Below are positions 1 through 6,323 of a stretch of DNA of 11,446 nucleotides, one piece after another. Numbering within the stretch: position 1 is the first letter of the stretch; each line of letters begins with the position of its first letter. Both the position numbers and the translations under genes were made by a program. Under the pieces are notes generated by a model that was not told the origin of the DNA, ran no database searches, and saw only the letters and a list, made by a program, of their open reading frames with translations. The DNA is taken from contig DVJK01000214.1 in NCBI GenBank assembly GCA_018716795.1, positions 1-11,446 on the forward strand, read 5' to 3'. Source of the stretch: Candidatus Scatomorpha merdipullorum (lineage in GTDB: Bacteria; Bacillota; Clostridia; Oscillospirales; Oscillospiraceae).

Positions 1-912
1 CCGGGCTGCCCGGTCTGCGTCACGCCCGGCGAGGTCATGGACGCGGCGCTCGAGCTCACGGAGCGGAGGGAAATAACCCTCTGCGCCTACGGCGACATGC
101 TGCGCGTGCCCGGCACGCGGCGCGGGGACGATCTCGCGCACAGGCGGGCGCGGGGCGCGAGCGTGGAGCTCGTGTATTCGCCCATGGACGCGCTTGAAAT
201 GGCCGCGCAGAACCCGGGACGGGAGTTCGTCTTCCTCGGCGTCGGCTTTGAGACGACGGCGCCGGGCACGGCGACGGCCGCGCTCGAGGCGAGGCGGCGG
301 GGCATAAAGAATTTCTCCGTCTTCTCCATGCTCAAGCGCGTGGAGCCGGCGCTCCGGGCGCTCATAGGCTCGGAGGGCTTCGCGGTGGACGCCTTCATCT
401 GCCCGGGGCACGTGGCCGTCATAACCGGGGCGGAGGAGTTCGCCTTCCTGCCGCGCGAGTACGGCCTGCCGGCGGCGGTCGCGGGCTTCGAGCCCGAGGA
501 CATACTGCTTGCGATATACCACCTGCTCGACATGCTCGCGCAAGGCGAGCCGCGGCTTGTCAACGACTATCCGCGCGCCGTGTCCGCGAAGGGGAACGCC
601 CTCGCGCTTGAGACGATGCACAGGGCGCTCCGGCCCCGGCGGGATATCTGGCGCGGGCTTGGCGAGATTGAGGGAAGCGGCCTCGGCCTCGCCGAGGAGC
701 TGGCGGAGTTCGACGCCGAGCGGCGCTTCGATATACGCATAAGGCCCGCCGAAGCCTCGAGCCCCTGCCGCTGCGGCGACGTCATAACCGGGCGTATACG
801 CCCGCGGGACTGCCCGATGTTCGAGCGCGTCTGTACGCCGGACGATCCGCTCGGGCCCTGCATGGTTTCGAGCGAAGGGGCCTGCGCGGCGGAGTATAAA
901 TACGCGGAGTAA
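1..912 (+). CDS. hypD: HypD, hydrogenase Fe(CN)2CO cofactor assembly protein (5' truncated by window edge)
   Basis: HypD is the iron-sulfur scaffold on which, with HypC, the Fe(CN)2CO group of [NiFe] hydrogenases is assembled in the cytoplasm. The frame is open from base 1, so the ATG at 37 is an internal Met. The visible 303 residues start inside the conserved GCPVC motif (Cys3 and Cys6 here, equivalent to the redox/iron-binding pair near residue 70 of the full protein), so about 65-70 N-terminal residues lie upstream. The C-terminus has the typical Cys-rich cluster-binding region: Cys256, 258, 271, 278, 287 and 295, including GPCMVSSEGACAA. The body contains the family stretch around FLGVGFETTAPGTA. 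hypE follows after an unusually long 138-nt spacer. hypC probably lies just upstream, outside the window. Confidence 0.97.
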   Translation, partial: PGCPVCVTPGEVMDAALELTERREITLCAYGDMLRVPGTRRGDDLAHRRARGASVELVYSPMDALEMAAQNPGREFVFLGVGFETTAPGTATAALEARRRGIKNFSVFSMLKRVEPALRALIGSEGFAVDAFICPGHVAVITGAEEFAFLPREYGLPAAVAGFEPEDILLAIYHLLDMLAQGEPRLVNDYPRAVSAKGNALALETMHRALRPRRDIWRGLGEIEGSGLGLAEELAEFDAERRFDIRIRPAEASSPCRCGDVITGRIRPRDCPMFERVCTPDDPLGPCMVSSEGACAAEYKYAE

Positions 913-926
913 ACAGCTTAAAATAA

Positions 927-961
927 CCGAAACGAAGCCCAGCGAAGCGGGTTCGGTTCGG
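927..961 (+). other. Imperfect hairpin in the hypD-hypE spacer
   Basis: The 138-nt gap between hypD and hypE has no gene. It contains an interrupted inverted repeat: 927-931 pairs with 957-961, 933-936 with 952-955, and 938-940 with 949-951, around an 8-nt loop (941-948), with one mismatch (932/956) and one bulge (937). No T-run follows, so it is not a standard intrinsic terminator. It could be an RNA-processing or attenuation element, a degenerate interspersed repeat, or chance in GC-rich DNA. The rest of the spacer shows no clear promoter and no Shine-Dalgarno site near hypE. Confidence 0.4.
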
Positions 962-1050
962 AGAGGAGGAGCAGGGGAGCGGGCGAAGTTATCGGCGGGA
1001 GCCGCAGGCTTGCGCCGGGAACGGAGCCAAGCGGACTTTGCGACGACGAC

Positions 1051-2037
1051 ATGGATGATATAATTACGCTGGATTATGGCAGCGGAGGGCGGAAGACCTC
1101 GGCGCTGATAGAAGAGCTCATACTGCCGGCCTTCGGGAACGAGGCGCTCAACGCCCTGGGCGACGGGGCGCTGCTCGAGGGCGGCCTGGCCTTTTCGACG
1201 GACAGCTTCGTGGTGACGCCGCTGGAGTTCCCGGGCGGGAACATCGGCAAGCTCGCCGTCTGCGGGACGGTGAACGACCTCGCCATGTGCGGCGCGGAGC
1301 CGAAATATCTCTCGCTTGCGCTCATTATCGAGGAGGGCCTGCCCACGGAGACGCTCAGGCGCGTCCTCGCCTCCGCGGCGGAGACGGCTAAGGCCGCCGG
1401 CGTGAGCATAGTCACCGGCGACACCAAGGTCGTCGAGCGCGGCAGGGGAGACGGGCTCTATATAAACACCGCCGGGATAGGGCTTGTGCGGTATCCGGGC
1501 CTCTCGCCCTCGGCCATGAGGCCGGGAGACGCGGTCATACTCTCCGGCACGGCGGGCGACCACGGCGCGGCGGTCATGCTTGCGCGCGGCGACATGCTCA
1601 GCGGCGAGATTGAGAGCGACTGCGCGCCGCTGAACTCCCTCGCCCGGGCGCTGCTCGAGTCCGGGGCCAAGGTGCGCGTGCTGCGCGATCCCACGCGCGG
1701 CGGCGTCGCGACGACGCTCTGCGAGTTCGCGGAGAGCGCGGGTCTGGGCATCGAGCTCGACGAGGGCGGCATACCCGTGCGGCGGAGCGTGGCCGCGGCC
1801 TGCGCGGTGCTGGGCCTCGATCCGCTCTACTCCGCCAACGAGGGCAAGCTGCTCGCCGTCGTCTCGCCGGAGTCGGCTGAGACGGCGCTCGCGGCGCTCC
1901 GCGCCCATCCGGCGGGCCGCGGCGCGGCGGTCATCGGCCGCGTCACCGAGGGCAGGCGGGTCATACTGAAGACGCCGAACGGAGGCTCAAGGGTTTTGCG
2001 AAAACTGTCCGGGGCGCAGCTGCCGCGGATTTGTTGA
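1051..2037 (+). CDS. hypE: HypE, carbamoyl dehydratase of the hydrogenase cyanide pathway
   Basis: HypE accepts the carbamoyl group made by HypF on its C-terminal cysteine, dehydrates it with ATP to a thiocyanate, and passes CN- to iron on HypC-HypD. The 328-residue protein has full family length. It shows the PurM/AIRS-like ATP-binding fold signatures: the N-terminal GSGGRKT loop (10-16), STDSF (49-53), VNDLAMCGA (74-82), GDTKVVERG (123-131) and DPTRGGVA (213-220). It ends in PRIC, so the essential C-terminal Cys328 is present. The ATG at 1051 gives the normal N-terminus; the frame is open upstream to the TAA at 919-921 but has no other good start. There is no Shine-Dalgarno match within 15 nt, unlike most genes here. 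HypF, HypC and HypB are not in the window. Confidence 0.98.
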   Translation: MDDIITLDYGSGGRKTSALIEELILPAFGNEALNALGDGALLEGGLAFSTDSFVVTPLEFPGGNIGKLAVCGTVNDLAMCGAEPKYLSLALIIEEGLPTETLRRVLASAAETAKAAGVSIVTGDTKVVERGRGDGLYINTAGIGLVRYPGLSPSAMRPGDAVILSGTAGDHGAAVMLARGDMLSGEIESDCAPLNSLARALLESGAKVRVLRDPTRGGVATTLCEFAESAGLGIELDEGGIPVRRSVAAACAVLGLDPLYSANEGKLLAVVSPESAETALAALRAHPAGRGAAVIGRVTEGRRVILKTPNGGSRVLRKLSGAQLPRIC

Positions 2038-2081
2038 AAGCCGACGGCTCGCGGCGTTGGCAAGCCGTGAGGAGCCGGCTC

Positions 2082-2097
2082 TGGTATAGACTATTAT
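2082..2097 (+). promoter_or_regulatory. Possible promoter (-10 region) upstream of mbhK
   Basis: The 87-nt hypE-mbhK spacer has a short AT-rich patch, rare in this window. TGG followed by TATAGA (2085-2090) resembles an extended -10 element, and TATTAT (2092-2097) is a second candidate. No good -35 hexamer sits 16-18 nt upstream; TTGGCA at 2057-2062 is 22 nt from TATAGA. A start near 2097-2104 would leave a short leader that includes the mbhK ribosome site. A small stem (2044-2049 with 2063-2068) and the palindrome AGCCGGCT (2073-2080) lie just upstream. Weak evidence. Confidence 0.3.
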
Positions 2098-2112
2098 TAA
2101 ATCCTTGTGAAA

Positions 2113-2119
2113 GAGGAGG
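2113..2119 (+). promoter_or_regulatory. Ribosome binding site that fixes the mbhK start
   Basis: GAGGAGG lies 5 nt before the ATG at 2125. The alternative GTG at 2107 lies upstream of this site, so it cannot use it. The ATG is therefore the better start. Confidence 0.8.
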
Positions 2120-2124
2120 GTAAT

Positions 2125-2544
2125 ATGCAGGAGTACAAAAAGATTCAAATCACGAAGGAGGAGATAGTGCCCACGGCGCTGCGTATGCGGCACGACGGGC
2201 GGCGGCTGGTCATGATTTACGGCTACTATCAGACGGACGGACAGCTGCTCATCTCCTGGGACTACGCCGTGGATCCGGTGTGCGAGGCCTACTATGTCGT
2301 GGGCGAGGAGAGCGTTCCGAGCATTGCCGATATCTACGACGAGGCGGCGCGCTGGCCGGAGCTCGAGCTCTACGAGCTGCTGGGCATCAATTTCGAGGGC
2401 CTCGACACCTCAAAGCGCCTCTTCCTGCCCGAGAACATGCTTGAGACGGCGGGCAAGGGGCACATACTGGTGACGCCGCTTTCGGAGCTGGTCGACAAGC
2501 GCGACGAGCTGCTCGGAGAGAAGAAGGAGGTCAAGGACGAATGA
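2125..2544 (+). CDS. mbhK: Membrane-bound hydrogenase NuoC-like subunit (MbhK / EchD-like, 30-kDa family)
   Basis: Soluble subunit of the cytoplasmic arm, homologous to complex I NuoC, expected to pack beside the catalytic subunit MbhL. The 139-residue protein has the family signature late in the chain: ARWPELELYELLGINFEG (75-92), matching the W-ERE-YD-GI-FEG pattern of the 30-kDa family, followed by RLFLPE. No membrane segment or cofactor motif is seen. The N-terminal part is short compared with complex I NuoC, as in Ech and Mbh enzymes. The C-terminus is charged (KRDELLGEKKEVKDE). The start is set by the GAGGAGG site at 2113-2119. The gene overlaps mbhL by 4 nt (ATGA), so the two are translationally coupled. 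It could equally be named EchD; the Mrp-type neighbours favour Mbh. Confidence 0.85.
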   Translation: MQEYKKIQITKEEIVPTALRMRHDGRRLVMIYGYYQTDGQLLISWDYAVDPVCEAYYVVGEESVPSIADIYDEAARWPELELYELLGINFEGLDTSKRLFLPENMLETAGKGHILVTPLSELVDKRDELLGEKKEVKDE

Positions 2545-3623
2545 GCTATATCGTTCCCATAGGGCCCTACCATCCCGCGCTGGAGGAGCCGATACACGCC
2601 AAGCTCTACACCGAGGGCGAGGTCATAAAGGACGCCGAGGTCTTCGTCGGCTATAACCACCGCGGCATCGAAAAGCTCTGCACCGAGCGCAACGCGATAC
2701 AGACCATCGTGCTGGTCGAGCGCGTCTGCGGAATCTGTTCGCACTCCCACGCCCTGACCTACGCCATGGCCGTCGAGGGCATCAACAAACTCGAGGTGCC
2801 GAAGCGCGGCGAGTATATCCGCGTTATCACCGCCGAGCTCGAGAGGCTGCACTCGCACCTGCTCTGGCTGGGCATCGCCTTCCACATCATCGGGCACGAC
2901 AGCATGTTCATGCACTGCTGGGACGTGCGCGAGAGCATTATGGACGCGCTCGAGGCGCTTTCGGGCAACCGCGTCAACTACGCCATGTGTACGATAGGCG
3001 GCGCGAGGCGCGACATCTCCGACGAGCTGAGGCGCGACATCCTCGCGAGGCTGGATAAATTCGAGCCGCAGCTGCAGAGGATAGTCGACATCGCGCTCAA
3101 CGACAAGACCATCGCCATGCGCACGCAGGGCGTCGGCGTCATGAGCACGGAGGACGCGGTACGCCTCGGCGCGCTCGGCCCGCACGCCAGGGCCTCGAAC
3201 GTCAACATCGACCTCCGGCGCGACGCGCCCTACTCCTCCTACGGCGACTTTGAGTTCGACGTGCCGGTCTGGCCGAGCTGCGACGTCTTCGCGCGCGCGG
3301 TCGTCAGGCTGCTCGAGTGCGTGGAGAGCATGAAGATTATCCGCCAGGCGCTCGACAACCTGCCCGCCGGGCCGATTAACCTCGGCAAGAAGATACCCAA
3401 GATAGCCGAGGGCGATTTCGTGGCCCGCCACGAGGCGCCGCGCGGCGGACTGAGCTATCTCGTCGTCGGCAACGGCACGCAGATGAACCACCGCGTGAGC
3501 ATCCACGTGCCCAGCTTCAAGAACACTCCCACGATACCGCATATGCTGCGCGGCAACACGGTGGCCGACGCCGGGCTGATAATCGCCAGCATAGATCCCT
3601 GCTTCTCCTGCCTCGACAGATAA
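2541..3623 (+). CDS. mbhL: [NiFe] hydrogenase large (catalytic) subunit, Mbh/Ech-type, NuoD-like
   Basis: Catalytic subunit that reduces protons to H2 at a NiFe(CN)2CO centre on the cytoplasmic side. Both nickel-binding motifs are intact in the 360-residue chain: RVCGICSHSH (Cys63, Cys66) and DPCFSC at the C-terminus (Cys354, Cys357). This separates it from complex I NuoD and from sulfur-reducing MBS homologues, which lack these cysteines. The N-terminal PIGPYHPALEEP and the RLHSHLLWLG stretch are typical of group 4 enzymes. The protein stops three residues after the last cysteine (LDR), where a maturation endopeptidase would normally cut, so no C-terminal extension exists. An AAGGAGG site lies 10 nt upstream. 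The stop overlaps the hypA start (TAATG). The small subunit gene mbhJ is about 6 kb downstream rather than adjacent. Confidence 0.96.
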   Translation: MSYIVPIGPYHPALEEPIHAKLYTEGEVIKDAEVFVGYNHRGIEKLCTERNAIQTIVLVERVCGICSHSHALTYAMAVEGINKLEVPKRGEYIRVITAELERLHSHLLWLGIAFHIIGHDSMFMHCWDVRESIMDALEALSGNRVNYAMCTIGGARRDISDELRRDILARLDKFEPQLQRIVDIALNDKTIAMRTQGVGVMSTEDAVRLGALGPHARASNVNIDLRRDAPYSSYGDFEFDVPVWPSCDVFARAVVRLLECVESMKIIRQALDNLPAGPINLGKKIPKIAEGDFVARHEAPRGGLSYLVVGNGTQMNHRVSIHVPSFKNTPTIPHMLRGNTVADAGLIIASIDPCFSCLDR

Positions 3624-3958
3624 TGCACGAGCTGGCGATAATGCAGAGCGTCGTCAACGTCTGCGAGCGCGAGGCGAAAAGCCGGGGCTTCAGGCGCGTG
3701 GAGAGCATCACGCTCTCCGTCGGCGCGGTGAGCGGCATAGTGCCCGAGTGCCTTTACGACTTCTTTCCCACGGCGGCGAAGGGCTCGGTGGCCGAGGGCG
3801 CGAGGCTCGTGACGCACACGATTCCGGCGAGCATAGACTGCCCCGACTGCGGCTATTCCGGCGAGATAAGCGGCACGGAGTGCCCGCGCTGCGGAGGCTG
3901 GGGCTACAAGCTCAGGCAGGGACGGGAATTCTATATTGAATCTTTGGAAGTTGAATAA
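3623..3958 (+). CDS. hypA: HypA, nickel metallochaperone for [NiFe] hydrogenase
   Basis: HypA inserts nickel into the hydrogenase large subunit, usually together with the GTPase HypB. The 111-residue protein begins MHELAI, with the N-terminal amine, His2 and Glu3 region that binds Ni. It has the structural zinc site CPDC (73-76) and CPRC (87-90). Length is normal for the family. It starts inside the mbhL stop (TAATG, 1-nt overlap) and has no Shine-Dalgarno of its own, so translation probably depends on ribosomes finishing mbhL, its client. It is separated from mbhA by 31 nt. Finding it between the catalytic and membrane modules, not with hypD and hypE, is unusual. Confidence 0.96.
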   Translation: MHELAIMQSVVNVCEREAKSRGFRRVESITLSVGAVSGIVPECLYDFFPTAAKGSVAEGARLVTHTIPASIDCPDCGYSGEISGTECPRCGGWGYKLRQGREFYIESLEVE

Positions 3959-3975
3959 CTGAAGCGATATAAACT

Positions 3976-3980
3976 GGAGG
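3976..3980 (+). promoter_or_regulatory. Ribosome binding site supporting a TTG start for mbhA
   Basis: GGAGG lies 9 nt before the TTG at 3990. No ATG or GTG occurs in frame between the hypA stop and the conserved first membrane segment, so TTG is the best-supported start. Confidence 0.75.
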
Positions 3981-3989
3981 TGTTGCAAC

Positions 3990-4520
3990 TTGGAAACCCC
4001 GAAAAAGACGACTGTCGCCGCGGTTATCCCCACGTTTATACTTTGCTATTTCTTCTGGATACTGCTGACCGGCTCGTTCGCCGCCCAGGAGCTGATAGTG
4101 GGAGCCATAGTCTCCATACTCGTGGCCTGGTTTTCCGCGCGCTGGTTCGTCCATGAGAGGCCCTTCGGCTTCTTCGGGAAGCGGCTGTTCATACTGCTGT
4201 GGTACTGCATAGCCATCTTTCCCTGGGAGCTTCTGAAGGCCAACTGGGACGTCGCGAAGAGGGCGCTCAGGCCCGGCAAGCTTAAGATAAACCCCGGCAT
4301 CGTCCGCGTGCCCGTGGACGTGCCCACGGAGTACGGCAAGACCATGCTTGCCAACTCCATAACCCTGACGCCCGGCACCATTACGATGGACATAGACGAG
4401 CGGGACGGACAGGTCTGGTACTACATCCACTGGATTGACGTCCAGGAGACCGAGCCCGCCGCCGCCGGCGAGGCCATAAAGGGCCGCATGGAAAAATGGG
4501 TAAGGAGGATTTGGCAATGA
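3990..4520 (+). CDS. mbhA: Mrp/Mnh antiporter subunit E-like protein (MbhA)
   Basis: Membrane subunit of the Na+/H+ antiporter-like module that Mbh hydrogenases share with Mrp antiporters. The 176 residues start with two or three hydrophobic segments (about 10-50 and 64-82), including CYFFWILLTGSFAAQELIVG (19-38), followed by a cytoplasmic domain. The domain has the MrpE hallmark NSITLTPGT (122-130) and DIDERDG. The start is a TTG at 3990 with GGAGG 9 nt upstream; the other structural genes use ATG. It is the first gene of the membrane module, 31 nt after hypA, and overlaps mbhB by ATGA. Taken alone it would be annotated MnhE; the hydrogenase context makes MbhA more likely. Confidence 0.92.
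   Translation: METPKKTTVAAVIPTFILCYFFWILLTGSFAAQELIVGAIVSILVAWFSARWFVHERPFGFFGKRLFILLWYCIAIFPWELLKANWDVAKRALRPGKLKINPGIVRVPVDVPTEYGKTMLANSITLTPGTITMDIDERDGQVWYYIHWIDVQETEPAAAGEAIKGRMEKWVRRIWQ
4502..4508 (+). promoter_or_regulatory. Ribosome binding site that fixes the mbhB start
   Basis: AAGGAGG lies 8 nt before the ATG at 4517. The in-frame ATG at 4496 lies upstream of it and has no site of its own, so the shorter protein is preferred. Confidence 0.8.
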
Positions 4521-4780
4521 GTGAAATGATTGAGCTTGTCGGCTTTGCCATCTTCTATATTCTCTGCTGCTTCATAGCCATCTACCGGCTTATAAAGGGC
4601 CCCACGGCGCCCGACAGGGCCGTCGCGGGAGACGGCGTGGATGTCATGACCGACATGGCCCTCGTGCTCTGGGCCATGTACTCCGGCCGCGGCATCTACC
4701 TCGACATCGCCATCGTCACCGCCATACTGGGCTTCCTCAGTCAGGTGCTGATAGGCAAGTATCTGGAGGGCACGCTATGA
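4517..4780 (+). CDS. mbhB: Mrp/Mnh antiporter subunit F-like protein (MbhB)
   Basis: Small membrane protein of 87 residues with three predicted helices, the usual MrpF size and layout. Family features are KGPTAPDRAVAGD (27-39) after the first helix and YLDIAIVTAILGFL (61-74) in the third. In Mrp and Mbh complexes this subunit sits with MrpE and MrpG at the sodium-translocating end of the membrane arm. The start at 4517 is chosen from the AAGGAGG at 4502-4508; it overlaps the mbhA stop (ATGA). The downstream junction with mbhC is also ATGA. Confidence 0.93.
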   Translation: MSEMIELVGFAIFYILCCFIAIYRLIKGPTAPDRAVAGDGVDVMTDMALVLWAMYSGRGIYLDIAIVTAILGFLSQVLIGKYLEGTL

Positions 4781-5202
4781 ACCTTGCACTGAGAATCATA
4801 ATAGACGTCTTCATCGTCGGCGGCTGCTTCTTCGCCTTCGCGGGCGCGGTGGGCCTCGTGCGCATGCCGGACACCTTCTCGAGAATGCAGTCCTCGACGA
4901 ACATCACCACGCTGGGCGTGCTGCTGACGCTCATCGGCGCCTTCCTCTACTTCCTCATTGTCAGGGAGAGCTGGGGCAGCGCGGCGAAGGTCGTCGTCAT
5001 AGGCGTGCTGACCGTCCTCGCCAACCCCGTCGGCGGCCACGCCATAGCCCGCGCGGCGTACAGGATTGGCATAAGGCCCGAGCGCGGGCTGGTCGTGGAC
5101 GAGCTCGCGGACCCCGAGGCCTGCGTCGAGCCCGGCGAGGCTCCCGCAGCCGAAGAGGCTCCCGCCGGGGCCGAGGCTGAAAAGGAGGGCGAGCAGGCAT
5201 GA
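4777..5202 (+). CDS. mbhC: Mrp/Mnh antiporter subunit G-like protein (MbhC) with acidic tail
   Basis: A 141-residue membrane protein with three helices in the first 85 residues and the MrpG signature VGLVRMPDTFSRMQSSTN (25-42), which is nearly invariant in PhaG/MnhG proteins. After the conserved core ending near GLVVDELA (104-111) there is a low-complexity tail of about 30 residues rich in Ala, Glu, Pro and Gly (112-141). It is expected to be disordered; I do not know of a function for it. A GGAGGG site lies 6 nt before the ATG. It overlaps mbhB and mbhD by 4 nt each. Predicted role: Na+/H+ exchange module of the hydrogenase membrane arm. Confidence 0.93.
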   Translation: MNLALRIIIDVFIVGGCFFAFAGAVGLVRMPDTFSRMQSSTNITTLGVLLTLIGAFLYFLIVRESWGSAAKVVVIGVLTVLANPVGGHAIARAAYRIGIRPERGLVVDELADPEACVEPGEAPAAEEAPAGAEAEKEGEQA

Positions 5203-5459
5203 TAACACCCATCTATATTCTCAACACGCTCGTCATACTCGGCATCGTGGTCTGCGCGATACTGACCGTGAGCGTCAAGAGCACGCTTTCAAGCATCATC
5301 TGCCTCGCCGGCTGCGGCGCCTTCGTCTCGCTGGAGTTCATACTGCTCCAGGCCCCGGACGTGGCCATAGCCGAGGCGGCCGTCGGCGTCGTGCTCACCA
5401 CCATCATCTTTGTCGTTGCCCTGCGCAAGACAGGCGGGAAGGGGGAGGACGAGAAATGA
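5199..5459 (+). CDS. mbhD: MbhD-like subunit (DUF4040, MrpA C-terminal segment)
   Basis: An 86-residue protein with three membrane helices, matching the DUF4040 family that corresponds to part of the C-terminal region of MrpA. The diagnostic motif is QAPDVAIAEAAVGVVL (51-66), including the acidic Asp and Glu residues placed within the membrane and thought to be on the ion path in Mrp/Mbh complexes. In Mrp antiporters this segment is fused into MrpA, while in Mbh it is a separate gene, as here. The C-terminus is short and charged (KTGGKGEDEK). AAGGAGGG lies 9 nt upstream. It overlaps both neighbours by 4 nt. Confidence 0.9.
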   Translation: MITPIYILNTLVILGIVVCAILTVSVKSTLSSIICLAGCGAFVSLEFILLQAPDVAIAEAAVGVVLTTIIFVVALRKTGGKGEDEK

Positions 5460-5818
5460 AACGGCTCATAATGGCGATTTCGCTTATCGTCATACTCTGC
5501 ATCGGCGTCTACTCCGTCGTGTACATGGAGCAGGAGATTCCCATCACCTACGACGGGCGCGGCACGGACGTGTACGAGCTCCAGCAGGATCCCTATGACT
5601 ACGACCTCTCCGATCCCGAGCCCGACGGCGTGGCGAGCATCATAGTCAAGGAGAACCTGGCCAAGACTCAGGCCGTCAACAACGTCACCGCCATAGTTTT
5701 CGACTTCCGCGGCTACGATACCCTGGGCGAGAGCTTCATACTGCTCATCGCCATCACGGGCGCGACCGTCATTCTCCGCCGCAAGATTGACAGATGGGGA
5801 GGCGGGAAAAATGAATAA
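5456..5818 (+). CDS. mbhE: MbhE-like subunit (MrpA/MrpB-linker family)
   Basis: A 120-residue protein with one N-terminal helix (about 4-23), a polar, acidic loop of about 50 residues probably outside the membrane (25-75), and a C-terminal helix (93-107). The motif VFDFRGYDTLGE (81-92) is the conserved VDFRGxDTLGE element found at the end of MrpA and in MbhE. With MbhD and MbhF it makes up the part of the antiporter module that joins the pump subunit MbhH. GGGAGG lies 7 nt upstream of the ATG. It overlaps mbhD by ATGA and mbhF by 8 nt. Confidence 0.88.
   Translation: MKRLIMAISLIVILCIGVYSVVYMEQEIPITYDGRGTDVYELQQDPYDYDLSDPEPDGVASIIVKENLAKTQAVNNVTAIVFDFRGYDTLGESFILLIAITGATVILRRKIDRWGGGKNE
5798..5802 (+). 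promoter_or_regulatory. Ribosome binding site that fixes the mbhF start
   Basis: GGAGG lies 8 nt before the ATG at 5811. The frame is open to a TTG at 5787, but that codon lies upstream of the site and would add residues not expected in MrpB. Confidence 0.75.
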
Positions 5819-6323
5819 GAAATGGAAACGCGACGACCTGATTGTCAGGAGCCTTGCGGACAGCTATCTGCCCATAGCGCTCATCCTGGGCTTCTACGTC
5901 ATACTCCACGGCAACATAAGCCCCGGCGGCGGCTTCCAGGGCGGCGTCCTCGCGGCGAGCGGCGTCCTCCTGCTCTACCTCGGCTACGGCTTCCGCGGCA
6001 TAGCCACCGCGCTGAACATGGAGCGCATGCACAAGCTGGAGGCCATAGGCGCGATAGCCTACGTGCTCTTCGCCATGCTCGGCATCTTCGCCGGATATAA
6101 CTTCTGCCGCAACATCCTCTTCGACAGCGGCAATATCGGCGACGTGTGGAGCTCCGGCACGATTGCGCTCATGAACTACTCCGTCGGCTTCAAGGTCCTC
6201 ACCGGCGTGGGCTTCCTGCTGCTGCTCGTCATCGCCCTGCTGGCGACCGAGTCCGGGCACGAGCACGACGGCACCATCTCCACCACCGAGCATGAGGAGC
6301 TGGAAAGGAGGAAGGGCGAATGA
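5811..6323 (+). CDS. mbhF: Mrp/Mnh antiporter subunit B-like protein (MbhF)
   Basis: A 170-residue membrane protein with about four helices and the MrpB hallmark HGNISPGGGFQGGVLAA (33-49) at the end of the first helix and start of the second. Part of the sodium/proton exchange unit of the hydrogenase. The start at 5811 follows GGAGG at 5798-5802. It overlaps the end of mbhE by 8 nt. Its C-terminus is polar and His/Glu rich (ESGHEHDGTISTTEHEELER), probably cytoplasmic. Its stop overlaps mbhG by ATGA. MrpB, MnhB and MbhF are the same family; the name rests on context. Confidence 0.93.
   Translation: MNKKWKRDDLIVRSLADSYLPIALILGFYVILHGNISPGGGFQGGVLAASGVLLLYLGYGFRGIATALNMERMHKLEAIGAIAYVLFAMLGIFAGYNFCRNILFDSGNIGDVWSSGTIALMNYSVGFKVLTGVGFLLLLVIALLATESGHEHDGTISTTEHEELERRKGE

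Noticed and set aside
37..912. hypD starting at the ATG at 37
   Set aside because: The frame is open to base 1 and already encodes the conserved GCPVC motif there; the true start is outside the window.
2541..3623. Complex I NuoD or sulfur-reducing MBS/MBX large subunit instead of hydrogenase
   Set aside because: All four nickel-ligand cysteines are present (Cys63, 66, 354, 357), and hyp maturation genes are adjacent.
3944..3973. TTGGAA, 18 nt, TATAAA: a possible internal promoter before mbhA
   Set aside because: Transcription would start near 3980, at or after the GGAGG site (3976-3980), so the message would lose its ribosome site. It also partly overlaps the end of hypA.
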